Shown here: piece by piece, positions 27,113 to 39,935 of the stretch
Layout: every line of letters starts with the position of its first letter
Position numbering within the stretch: position 1 is the first letter of the stretch
Source of the DNA: Brugia malayi
Lineage: Eukaryota; Nematoda; Chromadorea; Rhabditida; Onchocercidae
Length of the DNA: 64,000 nt
NCBI RefSeq assembly: GCF_000002995.4
Contig: NW_025062476.1
Coordinates: forward strand, 8,368,501 to 8,432,500
Direction of reading: 5' to 3'
Notes under the pieces: generated by a model
Told to the model about the DNA's origin: nothing
Seen by the model: the letters and a program-made list of their open reading frames with translations, nothing else
The model's database searches: none
Position numbers and translations under genes: made by a program

Positions 27113-30100
27113 ACATTACACTTATTCTATAAAGTTTTAGTTCCGCTTAATTCACCGTTTCTTCCAAAGAGATGCATATTTAACAGTAAAAGCATGTAGA
27201 GTTCCAAAACTTACTGAAAACTAAAATTAGTGACACTAACTTCATTAATTACTAATTCGATACTGCAACAAGACAACACACAAGCTGTACAACGTAACAC
27301 CCGTGCATCCTTCGTTATATTTCAAGGAAAAGGAAAACGAATCAGGAAAACATAAGATCAGTTTGGAAGGGTTCCACCTCCGCATCTGAAGTAGTATGAT
27401 CTGAATGGAACAGAATTTGAAAAAGAACGGAATTCAGAGGGCCAAACGATGAATCATCTCGATGACGACCACTGACCCAATAACTTACTAGAAAACATTT
27501 ACATTTAAGCTAATAATTCTATTAAGTACACCAATACCGCTACTCGTTGGTTCGCCATTATTAAATGCATAAATTAGATTCATAGATTCGAAATTTTGTA
27601 AATTAGTGCTTATTTTAAAAAGTTTTTAAAATTTAAAATACAAATATAAAAAAAATAGAATGAAAAAGTTTCGTTTGAAAAATTTTTTAAATATTGTTTA
27701 AAAAAGTTGTTTGGTTGTTTAAATTCTTTGACGTTAAAAGGATTTTGTAGCGATGCATCATGGGAACTGAAATTAATGAAAGTTTTGATAGGTTTATCTT
27801 CAAAATCTCTGGTGTTTAAAAGGCATTTCATTTACTGAAATAACTAGAATTCACATTTCTTTCTCATTTTTCGAAAACTGTCGAATACTAAATTGGCAAC
27901 ATTCTCCTTGCTGGGTGGAGACATTTTGAGGGCATAATAAATCTTAATCAAACGCTGTTTTGTAATCTGTCTTATCGTTAAATTTGATGCGTTCTAACGT
28001 ACAGTTAGAACGCATCAAATTGCTCTCTTCCTATCATACTTTCATCTATTCCATCTGTCTGTACTCAGCTATCAATCGGCTACATGAAAGGAAAGGCCAC
28101 GCGCTGTTGTCATTATCATGAGTTAAGATTGATAGGACTTCCTAGGTAGATACGCGTTATCCTTTCTTCACGGCACGAACAGACAACAAAGTCGATGGTT
28201 ACGGTATATACGACGAGTTTTGGTAATGAAAAATATTTCTTTGGTGATTTGGGAAATGTTTTATGTACTTTGATGGGTTATTTAAAGTATGATTTTTTTA
28301 TTACTTCACTTCACTGGTGCACATACATGTCGACAAGCCAAATGTCCTTGAAAAACAACCATTTTCGGGAATTCTTGAAAGAAAAACTGATATGCTTGCA
28401 ACACTCGATTGACTTATTTTAGCATAGTTCGTTTATTTCCCGATTTCATTTATCTTGCCAGTAATAAATATAGTTTGATTAAAGCGATTCAGTTCATTGA
28501 TTTTATTAAATTAAACATGATTAATAGTGGGAAGAATCCCGTCAGATTGTATACAAGCTATCAGCTGATAGAGCCAGATTGATTTGTTGGATGTTATGGC
28601 TTCCTCTTCTGCTATTTGGCCTCCGGAAGCGAAATCCGAAATATGACGTCTTCCATAGTCTGATCATAAAATTGATAATAATTCTAAGAATTTCCGACCG
28701 TTTTATCTGTCCATACATGCCTTTTCACTTATTGTCAACAGTAGCCAACTTCTAGTCATTTCCAGTTCTTTATTTTGTTGCTGGAAAACTGTATTGAAAT
28801 TATTCCTTTGAATCCGCCTTTTTTTTTTTTTCATTTTTTCAATTTTTTTATCCGTAGGTAAATTGGATAGCAGTGGTGTTTCAAATGGTATTTTTGTTAA
28901 CTATTCGGGTAATCTGGGTACTGGTCACGCAACTGATTGGTGGAATTAGCTCCACCTAATTTCTTTAAAGCTTTCAACTCCATTCCACCAAAATTGTTGA
29001 GCTTCTCATACATATGAGAGATCCAAAAATAATCTTTATATCCCGGCTTACTTCTCTTTCATTCCTGTTGTTCATGTCTTCAAAAAAACGAGACTTGAAT
29101 CAGGCTAGAAATCTTGCAGATATAAAAATTTGGAACACTAAAAACTCTTATGGTTCACCCTTATGGAATATCTTCATCTTCTTAATCGGAGAAAAAGAAA
29201 AGATAACGAAAGATTGTTTGAGGCATAGTAAAAATATGAACAATTGTCTTTATAGTCTTAACAGATTGCAGCTGTCGTAAATGCGTGATTTATTTTCAAT
29301 TTTTATAGTGTCCATTTAAAATTATCGAGTGTTGCGTTTCCTCGTTCATTCTCCTCTCTGTCTGCATTGCAGTGTGGCTGAAAAATTTGTAGAACAAAGC
29401 GACAGAAAAACTGATTCAAAAATTTCGAACTTAAATGTAACTTTCAAATTTCATTGTGAAAAAAATATTTGAAAGAAAGAAAAAACAAATTATAGTCTAT
29501 AATAATTCATTAAACGAAAAGCAAGTTCCGTAAGTTAACAAACTAAAGTTTTGTAAAATACTTCCAAATTTTTAAATCAAGAAATAAATATAAGTTAATT
29601 TAAATAAGGGATTCATTTTAATTTCAGTTCAGCACTGAACGATTCCCTTGTGCAACATTCTAGTGCAGCAAGTCACGCCAAAACCACTTCCGAATCTGTA
29701 ACGTTGTGTAAGTGTGATACTATTTTAACTCTGCACAAAGTACTTTCCAGGGAAATTGATGTAAATTGGTCTTAAGCTTGCAATTAAAAAAAAACTTGTT
29801 TTGGCCGATGCTTCCACTTCAAATAAAGAATCATTAGGAGTGATGCTGTGAGAACGTCAAGAAGTCATAATTTGATCCAATGCTTCTATTTACAGGGGGT
29901 TAAGTCTTGAAAGCAAATACTCAAACCAAGCCATTTCCTTATCGATTTCTTAGATAGTGCAACTGTTTCAGTAGTTAGCTATTTGTCGCACCAAATTATG
30001 AACATGTTTCTATGCATGAATAGAAAAATCGGAACTGTGTGAAACTATTGGTGACATCAAATATGAGTAAAATATTTATATTATGCTTACTTCATAAGAC

Positions 30101-33100
30101 AATTTATAATTTATGTTATGTTTGTTTATACATGAAGGGACTTATATATAGACGAATTTACTAAGACATGAACAATTTCGAGTGAATGCTATAAGAGTGT
30201 TATATATATTTTTTTTTCTTAAAGAGAGTTTGAGAAACAAGTGATTATATTTTGTAAACAAGGACATGAAAATTTATTGAGTTGAAGAAGTTATCATTCT
30301 ACCTAAATTATCAGCCAACCATGTACTATAGAAATTAAAAAAGAATTAACAAGCGCAAAAATATTTGATTAATAAGTTGAATAGTGACAGGCAGATGCAC
30401 ATGTCGCATGCAGTTCATCGCTCAAGGTCACAAATTTGCTTAAAATCAGATGCAAGCAAATTTTTTTTAAAGTTTAGTAAGATTTGTAAGAGTGAAGTTC
30501 AAAATTTGGATCTAGTTCAAATTTCTAATCTTATATTTTTGTTTCTTCTAGCTAAGTTAGTCACAAAAACAACAAAGAGAAGTATATGGTACACCTCTAC
30601 TGTACTAATTCGTTGCTTGCTTGAAGTAAAATGAGGTCTTCAAAAGATGCGGTATTTCAGATGTAATCATATCATTGTAAATATCTAATTCCTATTTTTG
30701 TGTCATACACAAAATACTACGCAACACTTTCATCGTCCCAAAAAGTCTTCATTTTTTCTTTATTAAATATTATTTCACATTCTTACTCTTTTTTCTGATA
30801 ACTTTTGCTGAGCACCCATGTTCCTATATGATGCATAAGAAATACCTCACAAAGTCTTTGATTGTGAAAGCTTAGCATTTAAGATTCCTTAGCAAACAAA
30901 TAACTGCCACTTTGATTATAGAGTCGCTTCAGCTAGTAGTAATTTCGTGATCTCTTTTGCATTCCTTTCGTAAATGTACAAAGTCCCAGTTATAACGTTA
31001 AGATTTGCGCAATGTACCACGAAGTTTGACGGTATATACAACCAAAGAATATCGAATAGATGTGAGTGATATTTGCAACGCGGTAAAACGGAGAACGTGT
31101 TGATATCGATGGCATTTAAGATAAGGATCACTCGTAAAACCAATCACGACATTTTCTGCGTTTCTAGATCTTGAGATTTCAAACCGCCCTGTAATTATGG
31201 GATGGATATTGCAGTGCGACATACAGCACAGCAAATCTTTCCGTTTTAAAGGGTTTACAATATTTATATCTTTAAAGAAAGATTCGCAATATTTGACTTC
31301 TGCTCTCCTTCCCTTCATTTTTAAGCGTACTTGTCTCGGTATGGCGTTAACGAGAATATTTAGAAAAAAATTGTAGGCTTGATAATCTCATTTCTGTAGT
31401 ATTCATGAAATTATATGTGATGCGCAAAATAATATAATGGTGACTAGTCTTGGATATCCGTCAATTTCACCAACCAAACGAGTATAGTAGGAAAGCGGGT
31501 GCAGTAGGTCCACAGATCAGCTGAGCCCGAAATGGGTCGAGGCATAAATCACTTCAGAAGATATAGGATTCGTTTCACTATGAACAAGGAATTCTAGAGC
31601 ATTTTCGTATGGTTATTACGTAATCTAAATAGCTACAATTTTTCCATGCGCCCCGAAATACAATACCTCAGTGGGAATCTGTTTCGTTAATTTTTTTACC
31701 ACACGATAATTAGAAAGACGACGAAGTCAAAAATTACCGGTATAAAACGGACTCATTAAATATTGTCCTGAGTTAACCTTCATGAAAAAAATTTTTTTTT
31801 TTTGCATATCCGGGTGCTAACATGTCCTCCTATCGAAATAGCCTTCCAACGTAAGATTTATAGGTCACCACTAGACAGTGAAAAAGGATACACAATTTGA
31901 ACAAGCACTTAATTAGGATGTTCTCGCTACTATGGAAATCATATTCCTAAAAAATTCCAAGGACTTTCTGGTGAGAAATCCCATGTGGAGAAATCTCTTT
32001 GGCGATAATGTTCCTTGAGATTTAGGATTTCGAGTGAAGCTACAAGCCGAATTTGATGGAGACATGTTGTTTTTTGCGAAGTCAAGCAAGGTTTTTATTA
32101 TGACAACAAGATTTCTTATCAAGTTTTTCTGTGATGCACAGAGTTGCATTTTCATACAAACTCCTGTAGATTTTCTGTGATTTTTTCCTAGCTAATTGTT
32201 GCTAATTACAGTCATTCGTGAGGAACATGAGGGAAAGTTTCGCTGAGCAATTACATGACACTGAACACGGATTTATACTTTATCGATAAAGCTTACTTCG
32301 ACATTTATTATTTTGCCTTATGGCTTCCAAATATCGCTTCTAGGCAGTACCGATTTAGACCAAAAGGAGAAAAACTTACTCGCCAAGTATTAGAGCGGAA
32401 CTCATCAAACGTGTTTAAGTGGAGAGATATGAGTGACAGGAGCTGCTGCTGTCTCTTACCACCAATACTTACCAGGTTTAAGTGCTTTAGCAAAAAAGAA
32501 CTTGAAGATTGCATATGAATCAATTTATGGCCGTCAACTTTTGGAGCACTTACTAGTAACAAATGGATCTTTTCAATTGATACCCGATGAAGCGCACATA
32601 ATTTGCATGCATGGAATGATGTGTGCTATTACTTAAATATAATATATTTCTGATGGATTTACATTTGTATAGATACGAATCTATATGTTTGTGGATACTA
32701 GTGAAAATGAACGGAGTGACCGTACCGTACCGATGATCTAGATCTTAACCTTCAACCCTTCATCTTGATCAATTGCACCTCACTACTATAATGGAAGGAT
32801 GATGTTACCTATGAAGATAACCAAATATGAAATGAACGAGGGATCAACGATGAAACCTATCGAATCGATCGATGTTTATGATCGTTTTCCCACAATACCT
32901 TCGATACAGTCTCACCACATCATGTAAAAAGTGCGCCGCAAATGGTGTGAAATATGAACGTGATGAGCAGATTCCTCGAACTCGGCAGGGTTTTTCTCTG
33001 AGGAGAAAGAGGGGAATGGAGTGGGTAGGGTAATTGCTACAAACATTGTAAGGAAGCATAATGCTGTAGTTCCCACGCTATTTTTGAGATTTATTGTTAT

Positions 33101-33442
33101 TGTGAAGGAGAGGGCCAGTTTTGTGGAGAAAAGTGAGGAGGAAGGAAGGCCAACGTGCCATTGCCCCGTGGCTTCTTCCGCTCAGTGCCATTATGCTCAG
33201 TTGAGCAACACTTGCAAACAATGGTTCAAAGCAAAATAAGAGGAAGAAAAAACAGGCTGTGGGAAAGATAGTCCAGATTTCATTTCACTACAAAACCTTC
33301 TATTCTCCCTTTGTTGTTGCTTCAACTTCAGCGTACCTATTTGTCTTCTTTAATCGTAATCATAATTATATAATTGTGGAAGCTACCTTAAAGTCACAGA
33401 ATGGGAAGTGGGAATCAGCAGCTGTATGTAATCGTTATCAAT
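27113..33442. other. Intergenic region upstream of TRRAP
   Basis: About 6.3 kb with no gene I can support. Open frames here (for example plus 29014-29280 and minus 30916-31318) lack splice context, family similarity and coding composition. A perfect hairpin is at 27981-28021. A stretch near 32.2-32.65 kb is open on both strands and slightly GC-richer, but nothing in it is recognisable. The TRRAP promoter should lie in the first part, yet no motif stands out. Confidence 0.6.
27981..28021. repeat. Perfect 18-bp inverted repeat (hairpin, 5-nt loop)
   Basis: Arms 27981-27998 and 28004-28021 are exact reverse complements around the loop GTACA. Located 0.9 kb upstream of the TRRAP start, outside any gene. 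Too short for a usual miRNA precursor; a transposon remnant or a cruciform-forming site are possible. Confidence 0.9.
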
Positions 33443-33661
33443 TCATTCTGATAAGCAGCGATGAGAAGGACCATAGTCCATCTTTTTCAGCTCTCCGTAG
33501 TACGAGGGGCTGACAGAAGATGAAAGGGACAAAGAATTAACGGATTGGATGGTTTGCTGATTCCCACAGCTATTACTAGATAAAGAGCGTAAACCGCCTT
33601 CCTCCCATCCATTATAACTGTAAATGGTGCCGTCCATTGTCCTCATTGCTGACGTATCCAT
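33443..33661 (-). CDS. Candidate first exon of an unidentified minus-strand gene
   Basis: ATG at 33661 opens a 72-codon frame beginning MDTSAMRTMDGTIYSYNGW, then Ser/Asn-rich (SLSSNSCGNQ, SLSLSSSVSP) and ending CLSE-stop. Base composition is clearly GC-richer than the surrounding DNA. A good acceptor (atcttgcag) lies 52 bases upstream of the ATG, as for a trans-spliced start. Ser-rich leaders of this sort are common in transcription factors, but I recognise no family. Possible donors inside it (at GTACTA or GTCCTT) would link it to downstream exons that I could not find. It could also be a complete small ORF or chance. Confidence 0.35.
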   Translation of the reverse strand: MDTSAMRTMDGTIYSYNGWEEGGLRSLSSNSCGNQQTIQSVNSLSLSSSVSPSYYGELKKMDYGPSHRCLSE

Positions 33662-33719
33662 TTTTTATCAAAAAATGATATCGAATGAGGAAGACACGAG
33701 CTCTGCGAGGTGGCTGCAA

Positions 33720-36344
33720 GATAGTGATAATAGGATTGACATTAACATAACAAACGATTGCCACTAATTCGCAACCATGGGAAAATGTAGAATAGCTTTT
33801 GATAGAAAACGATTTGGCGCGGTCGCTGTCGCTCTTTTCTTCAAGCCCTTTAATTGATCCGACTTCCAGTAAAAATAAACGGGCAAATGACGTAAGAAGG
33901 AAAGGAAAGAAAGAAGTGTCGGAAGCAGTGTTCGAACAAACTTCAGGTCATTTTTATGTTATAACCCACTTCAGAGATACAGCTAACCCATCACTCCTGA
34001 ATTAGCACGACAGTCACATTATTGGAGTTCCTTCCTCCAAAAAAAGTGGGAAAGGAACAATTGTTTCCAACGGTAACATGTGAAGGATTGTTTGTAATCC
34101 ATTAACTCATCTGCTCAACCCATAGACGTTCCCATAGACGGAATAAATGACTGTTGGTTCAGAGTTAGATTGTTCGGTGTTGTTAATCTGCTGAGAAGTT
34201 TTCATGTTTTATGAAATGGACGTGTCAACAATTTTAGTGCCGGTCTATTCCGAGCTACTCAAGACACGAATTATTCCCATTCAAATGCCTTTTATCAGAA
34301 ATCCAATTCTCCTTATTCGCTTATTCAAACTTAAGCTTTTGATCCAATTCCTTATAGAATTCGCGAATTTTGCGAAAAGAAATGTTATTTACAAATCCTG
34401 AATAATTTTGATTTGAAATCAAGTGAATTAGGCTGTGTAAACTAGCCGGACAGAAAGAGATAAAAGTGAATGAAGTTACTATACCTGCACTGTTTTGCTC
34501 TAGTAACCAACATCCTGTCAAATTTCACATAAGACATGGATGATATAATATGATGATGACACACGGCAATCGAGTATAGTAAATTACATGAGGTAGGACC
34601 ACGCGTTGATTGCATTGCAATCCGTGGGAGGAAATCGTGGCGGTATTGCGGTCGAAAGGGCTAGTGCTACGTTTCCCCCTCTGACTATGTAATTTTAATC
34701 CTATTATCCGCCATGCTAATCATGGGAATCAACATTTCGCTCTGAGAAACCACTGTCCTTATTCATCGAAAAACTGTCACAGCAAAATAGATTGTGTATA
34801 CATATCTTCTGCCTTTCACTTATTTATGTTTTGTTTTATATCCTCACTGGTTTACTTAGTTCTACCTTATTTACTTAGGCTTTGTACATTTCTAAACCAT
34901 TAGAGCACCATTAGTTTTGTTGATGGTCACCACTTCAAGATACTATTATGTATTTGTTATGATTAATATAGTAATCCTGAAGAGTGCGAGTAACCCAAGG
35001 AGACCTGTCCCATCTAAAAAGCATTTACATATTCGAAAGATGCACAAGAAGTCTGTTTTATTTCTTTTGCCTTTCTTTTCAAGGAATTTTCAAGGGACTT
35101 TCTTGTTAGTAAAGGATTCCAAGTCTCTTTGCAATCTGTTAGAGAAGTATACATTTTTCAGCTAACATAACATTTAAAATAAAGATCACTTCTGATGTAC
35201 CCAATAATTTCTTGGCAATACCTTCCTTTAGAACAAAAATACCACGCACTTCAAGTTCCAACTTACCGAGATTGCAGTTTCATTTTGCTTATCAGAAATG
35301 TTAGACTAAAGATAGTAATCTTATCTTACAGTATTTTTGAAAGCATGTATTTCTCATCGTAGGATACACTCTAAAATGCAGGCCACGATATTCAAAAAAG
35401 GGATTTCTCAAAGTCGATCTGGGATAGCGATAAGCCTGATTGCCAGACAGGATGTGATAAGTCTAAACTAAAGTGTTCGCAAATGTCCCTTCGCACGATC
35501 CATTGCTTCTCCCACGCCTCTTTCCTAGATATGCATTGACAATTGTCGGGTGGACACTGTCCACTTCTCATCTAATTACAGTCCATCATTCATTCATCGC
35601 CTATGAGAAAAGTTTCCCTTACTCGCACTTGTCGACAATCCCTCCCGTCTGACAATCTCCAAAAACCACGCCTCTGTTCATCGTTCATTTTTAACTTGGT
35701 AACAACGCATCGTTTTGTTTACTCCTATTTTGTCCGGTAGTGGTTACTGTATCTGGTGCTTGTCATTAGCATGCTACTAATTAGAATCCCTTATTGCACT
35801 CACTGTTGATTGCTCACATTGCAAAGCTTACGGATCCCTCGAACATTTTTACTCTCCCTATTAGTTAAAGATTCAGTTATATTCAAATGTTCACCTGAGT
35901 CCTCCCTTTATTACGGTTCGTTTATTAATTCACTGTGGTTTGTTTCCGAACAATTAGTAACTGAACCATAACACATCGTATGATAATAAATTAATTACCG
36001 CAGGATAATTCGTCTTCGCGCAACTCTTTCGGCAATGTTTTGTCTGAGAAGGTTTCAGAACGATCTAGATTTATTTGTTCTTGTTTGTTTGCATTTAATA
36101 CTTGAGATCATCAGTTGCAACCCATGTTTATGAAATAATTTTTGAATTGTTGAAAGCATACCCAAAAACATTGATATGCTTCCCTCTCATACTAACATTG
36201 GAAATCAATTCTTGATCAGTGGCAAAATTAGTAATTTTGCTTAAATTATATCCTTCACTCAGGAGAATTTTTGGAAATTTCCATTGTGAGACTCTCCTTG
36301 AAAAACGAAAAGAAATGTCCCTGCTTACAACTACTGTTTTTGCA
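33720..36344. other. Intergenic region upstream of the HES-like gene
   Basis: No gene supported. GC-richer patches at about 34.56-34.70, 35.40-35.80 and 36.00-36.07 kb stand out from the AT-rich background and may hold enhancers of the developmental bHLH gene that follows. Open frames at 34204-34401 and 34917-35165 look like chance. Confidence 0.45.
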
Positions 36345-36345
36345 G
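36332..36345 (+). promoter_or_regulatory. Splice acceptor in the HES-like 5' leader
   Basis: A pyrimidine-rich acceptor (ctgtttttgcag) ends at 36345, 49 bases before the start codon. It is either the SL trans-splice site or the 3' end of a leader intron. Confidence 0.45.
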
Positions 36346-36394
36346 ATATTCTGGCTCCAATTGTTGGTATTTTTCATTTTGAACTAACTAATTT

Positions 36395-37816
36395 ATGACG
36401 CCACGTTTTCTGACAAAAATGATGACATCACCTTATGCTTCACCGAGTCCACCAGAGTACCCAATGGAAAGAAAGGTTTGTTGATAGCGTTTTTCGGAGT
36501 CTTGAACAAGAGAATTCCTTGAGATGCAATATTTATGGACACAGTGTTTTATATGACATATGCAGTGAGAAGAAAAAATAAGGATGATAAAGGTGCATTA
36601 AAAATTCAGAATAGTTTTATTGTAGAAGAGAAATTAAAGTTGTTGATAGAAACACATATTACAGCTGAAAAAGCCTTTGATGGAGAAACGTCGTAGAGCT
36701 CGCATGAACGAATGTTTGGATCAGTTGAAACATCTCTTACTACATATTTCACCAAATCACCGTACTAAGTTGGAAAAAGCAGATATCTTAGAAATGACTG
36801 TTGCCTATCTCAATCAGATGCAGCATCCGCCATCACCATCGACATCATTCGGTATGTTCTTAAACTCATTCACTTTGAATTCTCTCTTAGAGTGGATGCT
36901 AGGTGCTTGGTTAGTATTCCAGCACCTAGCATCCACTCTACAGTCTTAATAAAGCTTAGTTCCAAGAAAATATATTTATAAAATATTGAAAGCACCATAA
37001 TTCGTATTGGAAACATTTCAAACAGTTAGTTTATAAGTTGGGTCAGTACTTTTCTTCCAACTGAATTTGGCGAATGTGTTCTTTCTGTTTAAGGCAATAG
37101 CATTTATTTATACTCCCCTGAGTATTCAGAAAAAAAAAAAATCTAATTCATAGGTTTTTAAAAGATAAACGATCCTGTTTTTTAAGAAGAGAACTAAAAT
37201 CATAATTGTTTTAGACAGCAATGCCATTTATCAGCAATCTTATGCGGAAGGTTTCACTGTAGCTGCTTCGGCTTGTTTGACTTATCTGCAAAATACTCTA
37301 CCGCCTGGTGAATTTGCACCTCAAGCACAGCAGTTCAGAATTGGGCTCATTCAACATCTTCAATCTGTAATGTCGAATCATGTAAATGCGTCAGGTGAAG
37401 ATGTAGGACCGATTGTTCCTCATTCATTACCGTCATACTTTCTAACAAACTTCCAGACACAGTCGTCATTAGCTGGTACTTGCTTAGCCTCGAATCACAT
37501 ACCAAATTCGGCTTATGACCGCACTGCTTGTGCTGCATATCAGTCTAACATTCCCGCATTTTATTGCACTTCTGCATTACATACGGCGGTTCCTTCGCCA
37601 TCTCAATCAAATATCCTCTTTGTTCCGAAGGATTCTGTACCCCGACCTATAGCCATTGTTGGTGCGCAACCTGTTTTGTCTGGTTTCTGTGGTAATCGTG
37701 TGGAGAAATGCAGTAGTCATTCAGAACGAGCGAAAGAAAATGAAATCAAGGACAAAATTAATGGATTTGAGGAAATGGAAACAATAAAAGATGTGAAAGT
37801 TTGGCGACCGTTTTAA
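36395..37816 (+). CDS. Hairy/E(spl)/HES-type bHLH-Orange repressor, LIN-22-like
   Basis: Nuclear DNA-binding repressor of the Hairy/HES class. Exons 36395-36475, 36665-36851 and 37215-37816 join in phase to 289 residues; an in-frame TAA upstream supports the ATG. The basic region (about 26-42: [15 protein letters not shown]) has the class-defining proline and the EKRRRAR core, followed by the helix-loop-helix to about residue 80 ([15 protein letters not shown]). An Orange-like segment lies at about 98-143 ([17 protein letters not shown], then [13 protein letters not shown]). The last four residues are WRPF, a variant of the WRPW tetrapeptide that recruits Groucho/TLE. The middle is a Pro/Ser/Asn-rich linker. 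HES proteins are mostly 200-350 residues, so it is full length. C. elegans lin-22 is the nearest named relative I can suggest; orthology is inference. Intron 2 holds a perfect hairpin. Confidence 0.9.
36888..36940. repeat. Perfect 20-bp inverted repeat in the HES-like intron 2
   Basis: Arms 36888-36907 and 36921-36940 are exact reverse complements with a 13-base loop. The stem begins 36 bases after the exon 2 donor, so it could fold in the pre-mRNA and influence splicing. It is too short for an ordinary miRNA precursor. Confidence 0.9.
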
Positions 37817-38004
37817 TGCTTTATAACTTTATTTCCACTATTTTTGTGCAAGGTGTGTATGTTTGGAAGTGTTTCAAGTTTTGTCAGTGTAGATTTTCAT
37901 TGGTGTAATTCTTCAGAGATATGGAAATGGGAAAAATCCTTTTTATATCTCCACTGAGTGGAGGAATATGCAACATATTAAAGTGAAAAAATTAGGTTTA
38001 CTTT

Positions 38005-38010
38005 AATAAA
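38005..38010 (+). terminator. Polyadenylation signal of the HES-like gene
   Basis: AATAAA about 190 bases after the stop codon, followed by T-rich sequence; the first such hexamer downstream of the gene on this strand. Confidence 0.55.
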
Positions 38011-38777
38011 GGTTTTATTAATTTAAGTTAATAACGACGTCCGGTTAATGTTTCAAGACATGCTAAAAAGCAAGGAAAAGAGGCACGTTCATAAAATTTA
38101 CTTGTGCTGAATCTGTTATCTTAGACTATCTGTTATCCGGTGCTATATATTTGTGTAGAGAGGAAGAGAGAGTGTGTCATATAACTCAGGTAATATCATA
38201 AAATCTATGCTCATTTTGAATTTGTGAATTATTTGGCTTCTCGTCACTGTATTCATTAGGCGTAATATTATTGCCTTTGTGCGACAGTTTCGCTTATTTC
38301 TGGTTTGGAATACTCAAATTTTAACTATTCTTTTCTGAATAGTTACAAATGTGGATGAGAAAGCTTTCGCATACATTTATATTTTCGTGTTCATTTTTAA
38401 AATTTTTGGAGTTGCATCATATAAACATTTGCTATGGGATATCTCGTGGTATATTGGTAGGTAATACTTTCTTCGGGCCCACGGTAGTATTTCATTACGG
38501 ATCATACAAAAGTTGAAGAATAATCGTAGTGGCACGAGATCTTGATAACATGAAGATAGTATCTTTAGGGATTGAATGCCGGATAATGCAAATGAATGAG
38601 TGTGTTTTAGAGTAAGCAATTTTAATCTCCATCAAGTAAATATGTATGCTGACTTCGCTGAAACGAATTCTATCTTAAAGTTTTAGTCGTCCAAGCGGTT
38701 TCTGTAATACAAGTATGTTATAAAGGTTGTTATAATAAAGTGCTGACGTATCCAGACGTAAGATTGTATCACAGAGC

Positions 38778-39032
38778 TTAAATATTTTTGCAGCACTTAA
38801 TTTTGGATGAGATTTTGCAAGGTGTATAGTGGTGTGAGGATAACTGCACTTGAAAACAACGATCACATGAAATAAATGCTTTTTTTCCATTGAAATGCTG
38901 GAAGCAGAGTTCCAAAATCGGAGTGGTCACGACTGAAATTGAACATTGTGAATTCTGTCTTGGAAATTGATTTCCAATGCTGCATGCTCTCTCGTTTTGA
39001 AGAGTGGTCGATTCAGTTTCTTCCAACTCTAA
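38778..39032 (-). CDS. Exon-like Cys-rich ORF, unidentified
   Basis: On the minus strand a very good acceptor (ccactttctcgattttag) is followed at once by an 84-codon open frame that ends in a stop. It lacks an ATG near its start, so it would be a last exon. The C-terminal part is rich in Cys and His (SCDRC, then HHYTPC and KCCKNI), loosely zinc-binding-like. No partner exon was found upstream and no family is recognised; chance is quite possible. Confidence 0.25.
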   Translation of the reverse strand, partial: LELEETESTTLQNERACSIGNQFPRQNSQCSISVVTTPILELCFQHFNGKKAFISCDRCFQVQLSSHHYTPCKISSKIKCCKNI

Positions 39033-39884
39033 AATCGAGAAAGTGGAAAATGAGTTTTATTATTGTAGAAACAAATGAAGCAGCCCAGCTGGTTGTCTAA
39101 TTTATCATTAGCAACCCGGAATATCCGTCTGTCTTTTTTTTCTCTGTCCTCTCCTTTTTATAATTGTTTGTTAATCCTGCTTTTTTATTTTTGTCTTCCC
39201 TTCCCCTTCAATTTTTCATGATTTTTATGAAATGTTCAGATTTATTCGGATTTATTTACATATTAAAGTAGTAAGTTTCGGCCTTTCCAATTAGACGGAA
39301 GCTATAAGCTTGGGGATTTCCCGCCTTAGTTACAAATAACAATTGGCAGGAGAATGATTAAACTTGTCTTCTTGAATGGAGGAAATATGGTAATACACCT
39401 ATAAATTCATGAAATGTGACGCAGAAGCTACTGATAATACTCCTATCCGAAGCATTAAGTTGTTACTTTTATTTTGTCTACTATTGCTACATTTTCGTTC
39501 GAAAATAAAATCAAACGGTCACTTCAAAGTTCACCTTCAATTCCCTTTGCTACCAGGAAAACAACTTAGTTCTCGAGTTTTTACTACTAGAATTCATTGG
39601 GGCCTTAAAACATTGTAGTCGATGGAACTCGACCAATCGTACCTTAATCCGGTTGGCAAAAGATGCAAAACGAAAATGTTTCAAGTCGACTAGAACTTCT
39701 CATTGAGTTCATGTCCTCACATCACAGAGCACCACATAAAAGTGGAGTCTGCACAAGGTTTACTTTTAAATCTATCGCTTGCAATGCCGTTCTTCCTTCC
39801 TAACGACAAACTGCCAGCTGTTGTCCAATCAATATTATTCCTCTTAGTTGAATGATGGAAGTATTAATATATTTTGCAGCAAAG

Positions 39885-39935
39885 TCCTCTCTCCCTCTTT
39901 CTCTTTCTCTCCCTCCCTCTCTCTCTTCTTCCTCC
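39885..39935. repeat. 51-bp pure polypyrimidine tract
   Basis: Every base from 39885 to 39935 on the plus strand is C or T (CTCT/CCCT repeats). Such tracts can adopt triplex (H-DNA) structure and are often found near promoters; here it lies 2.2 kb upstream of gpb-1. Confidence 0.9.

Noticed and set aside
31000..31318. 106-codon minus-strand ORF
   Set aside because: A second minus frame overlaps it and is equally open; no splice context, no family.
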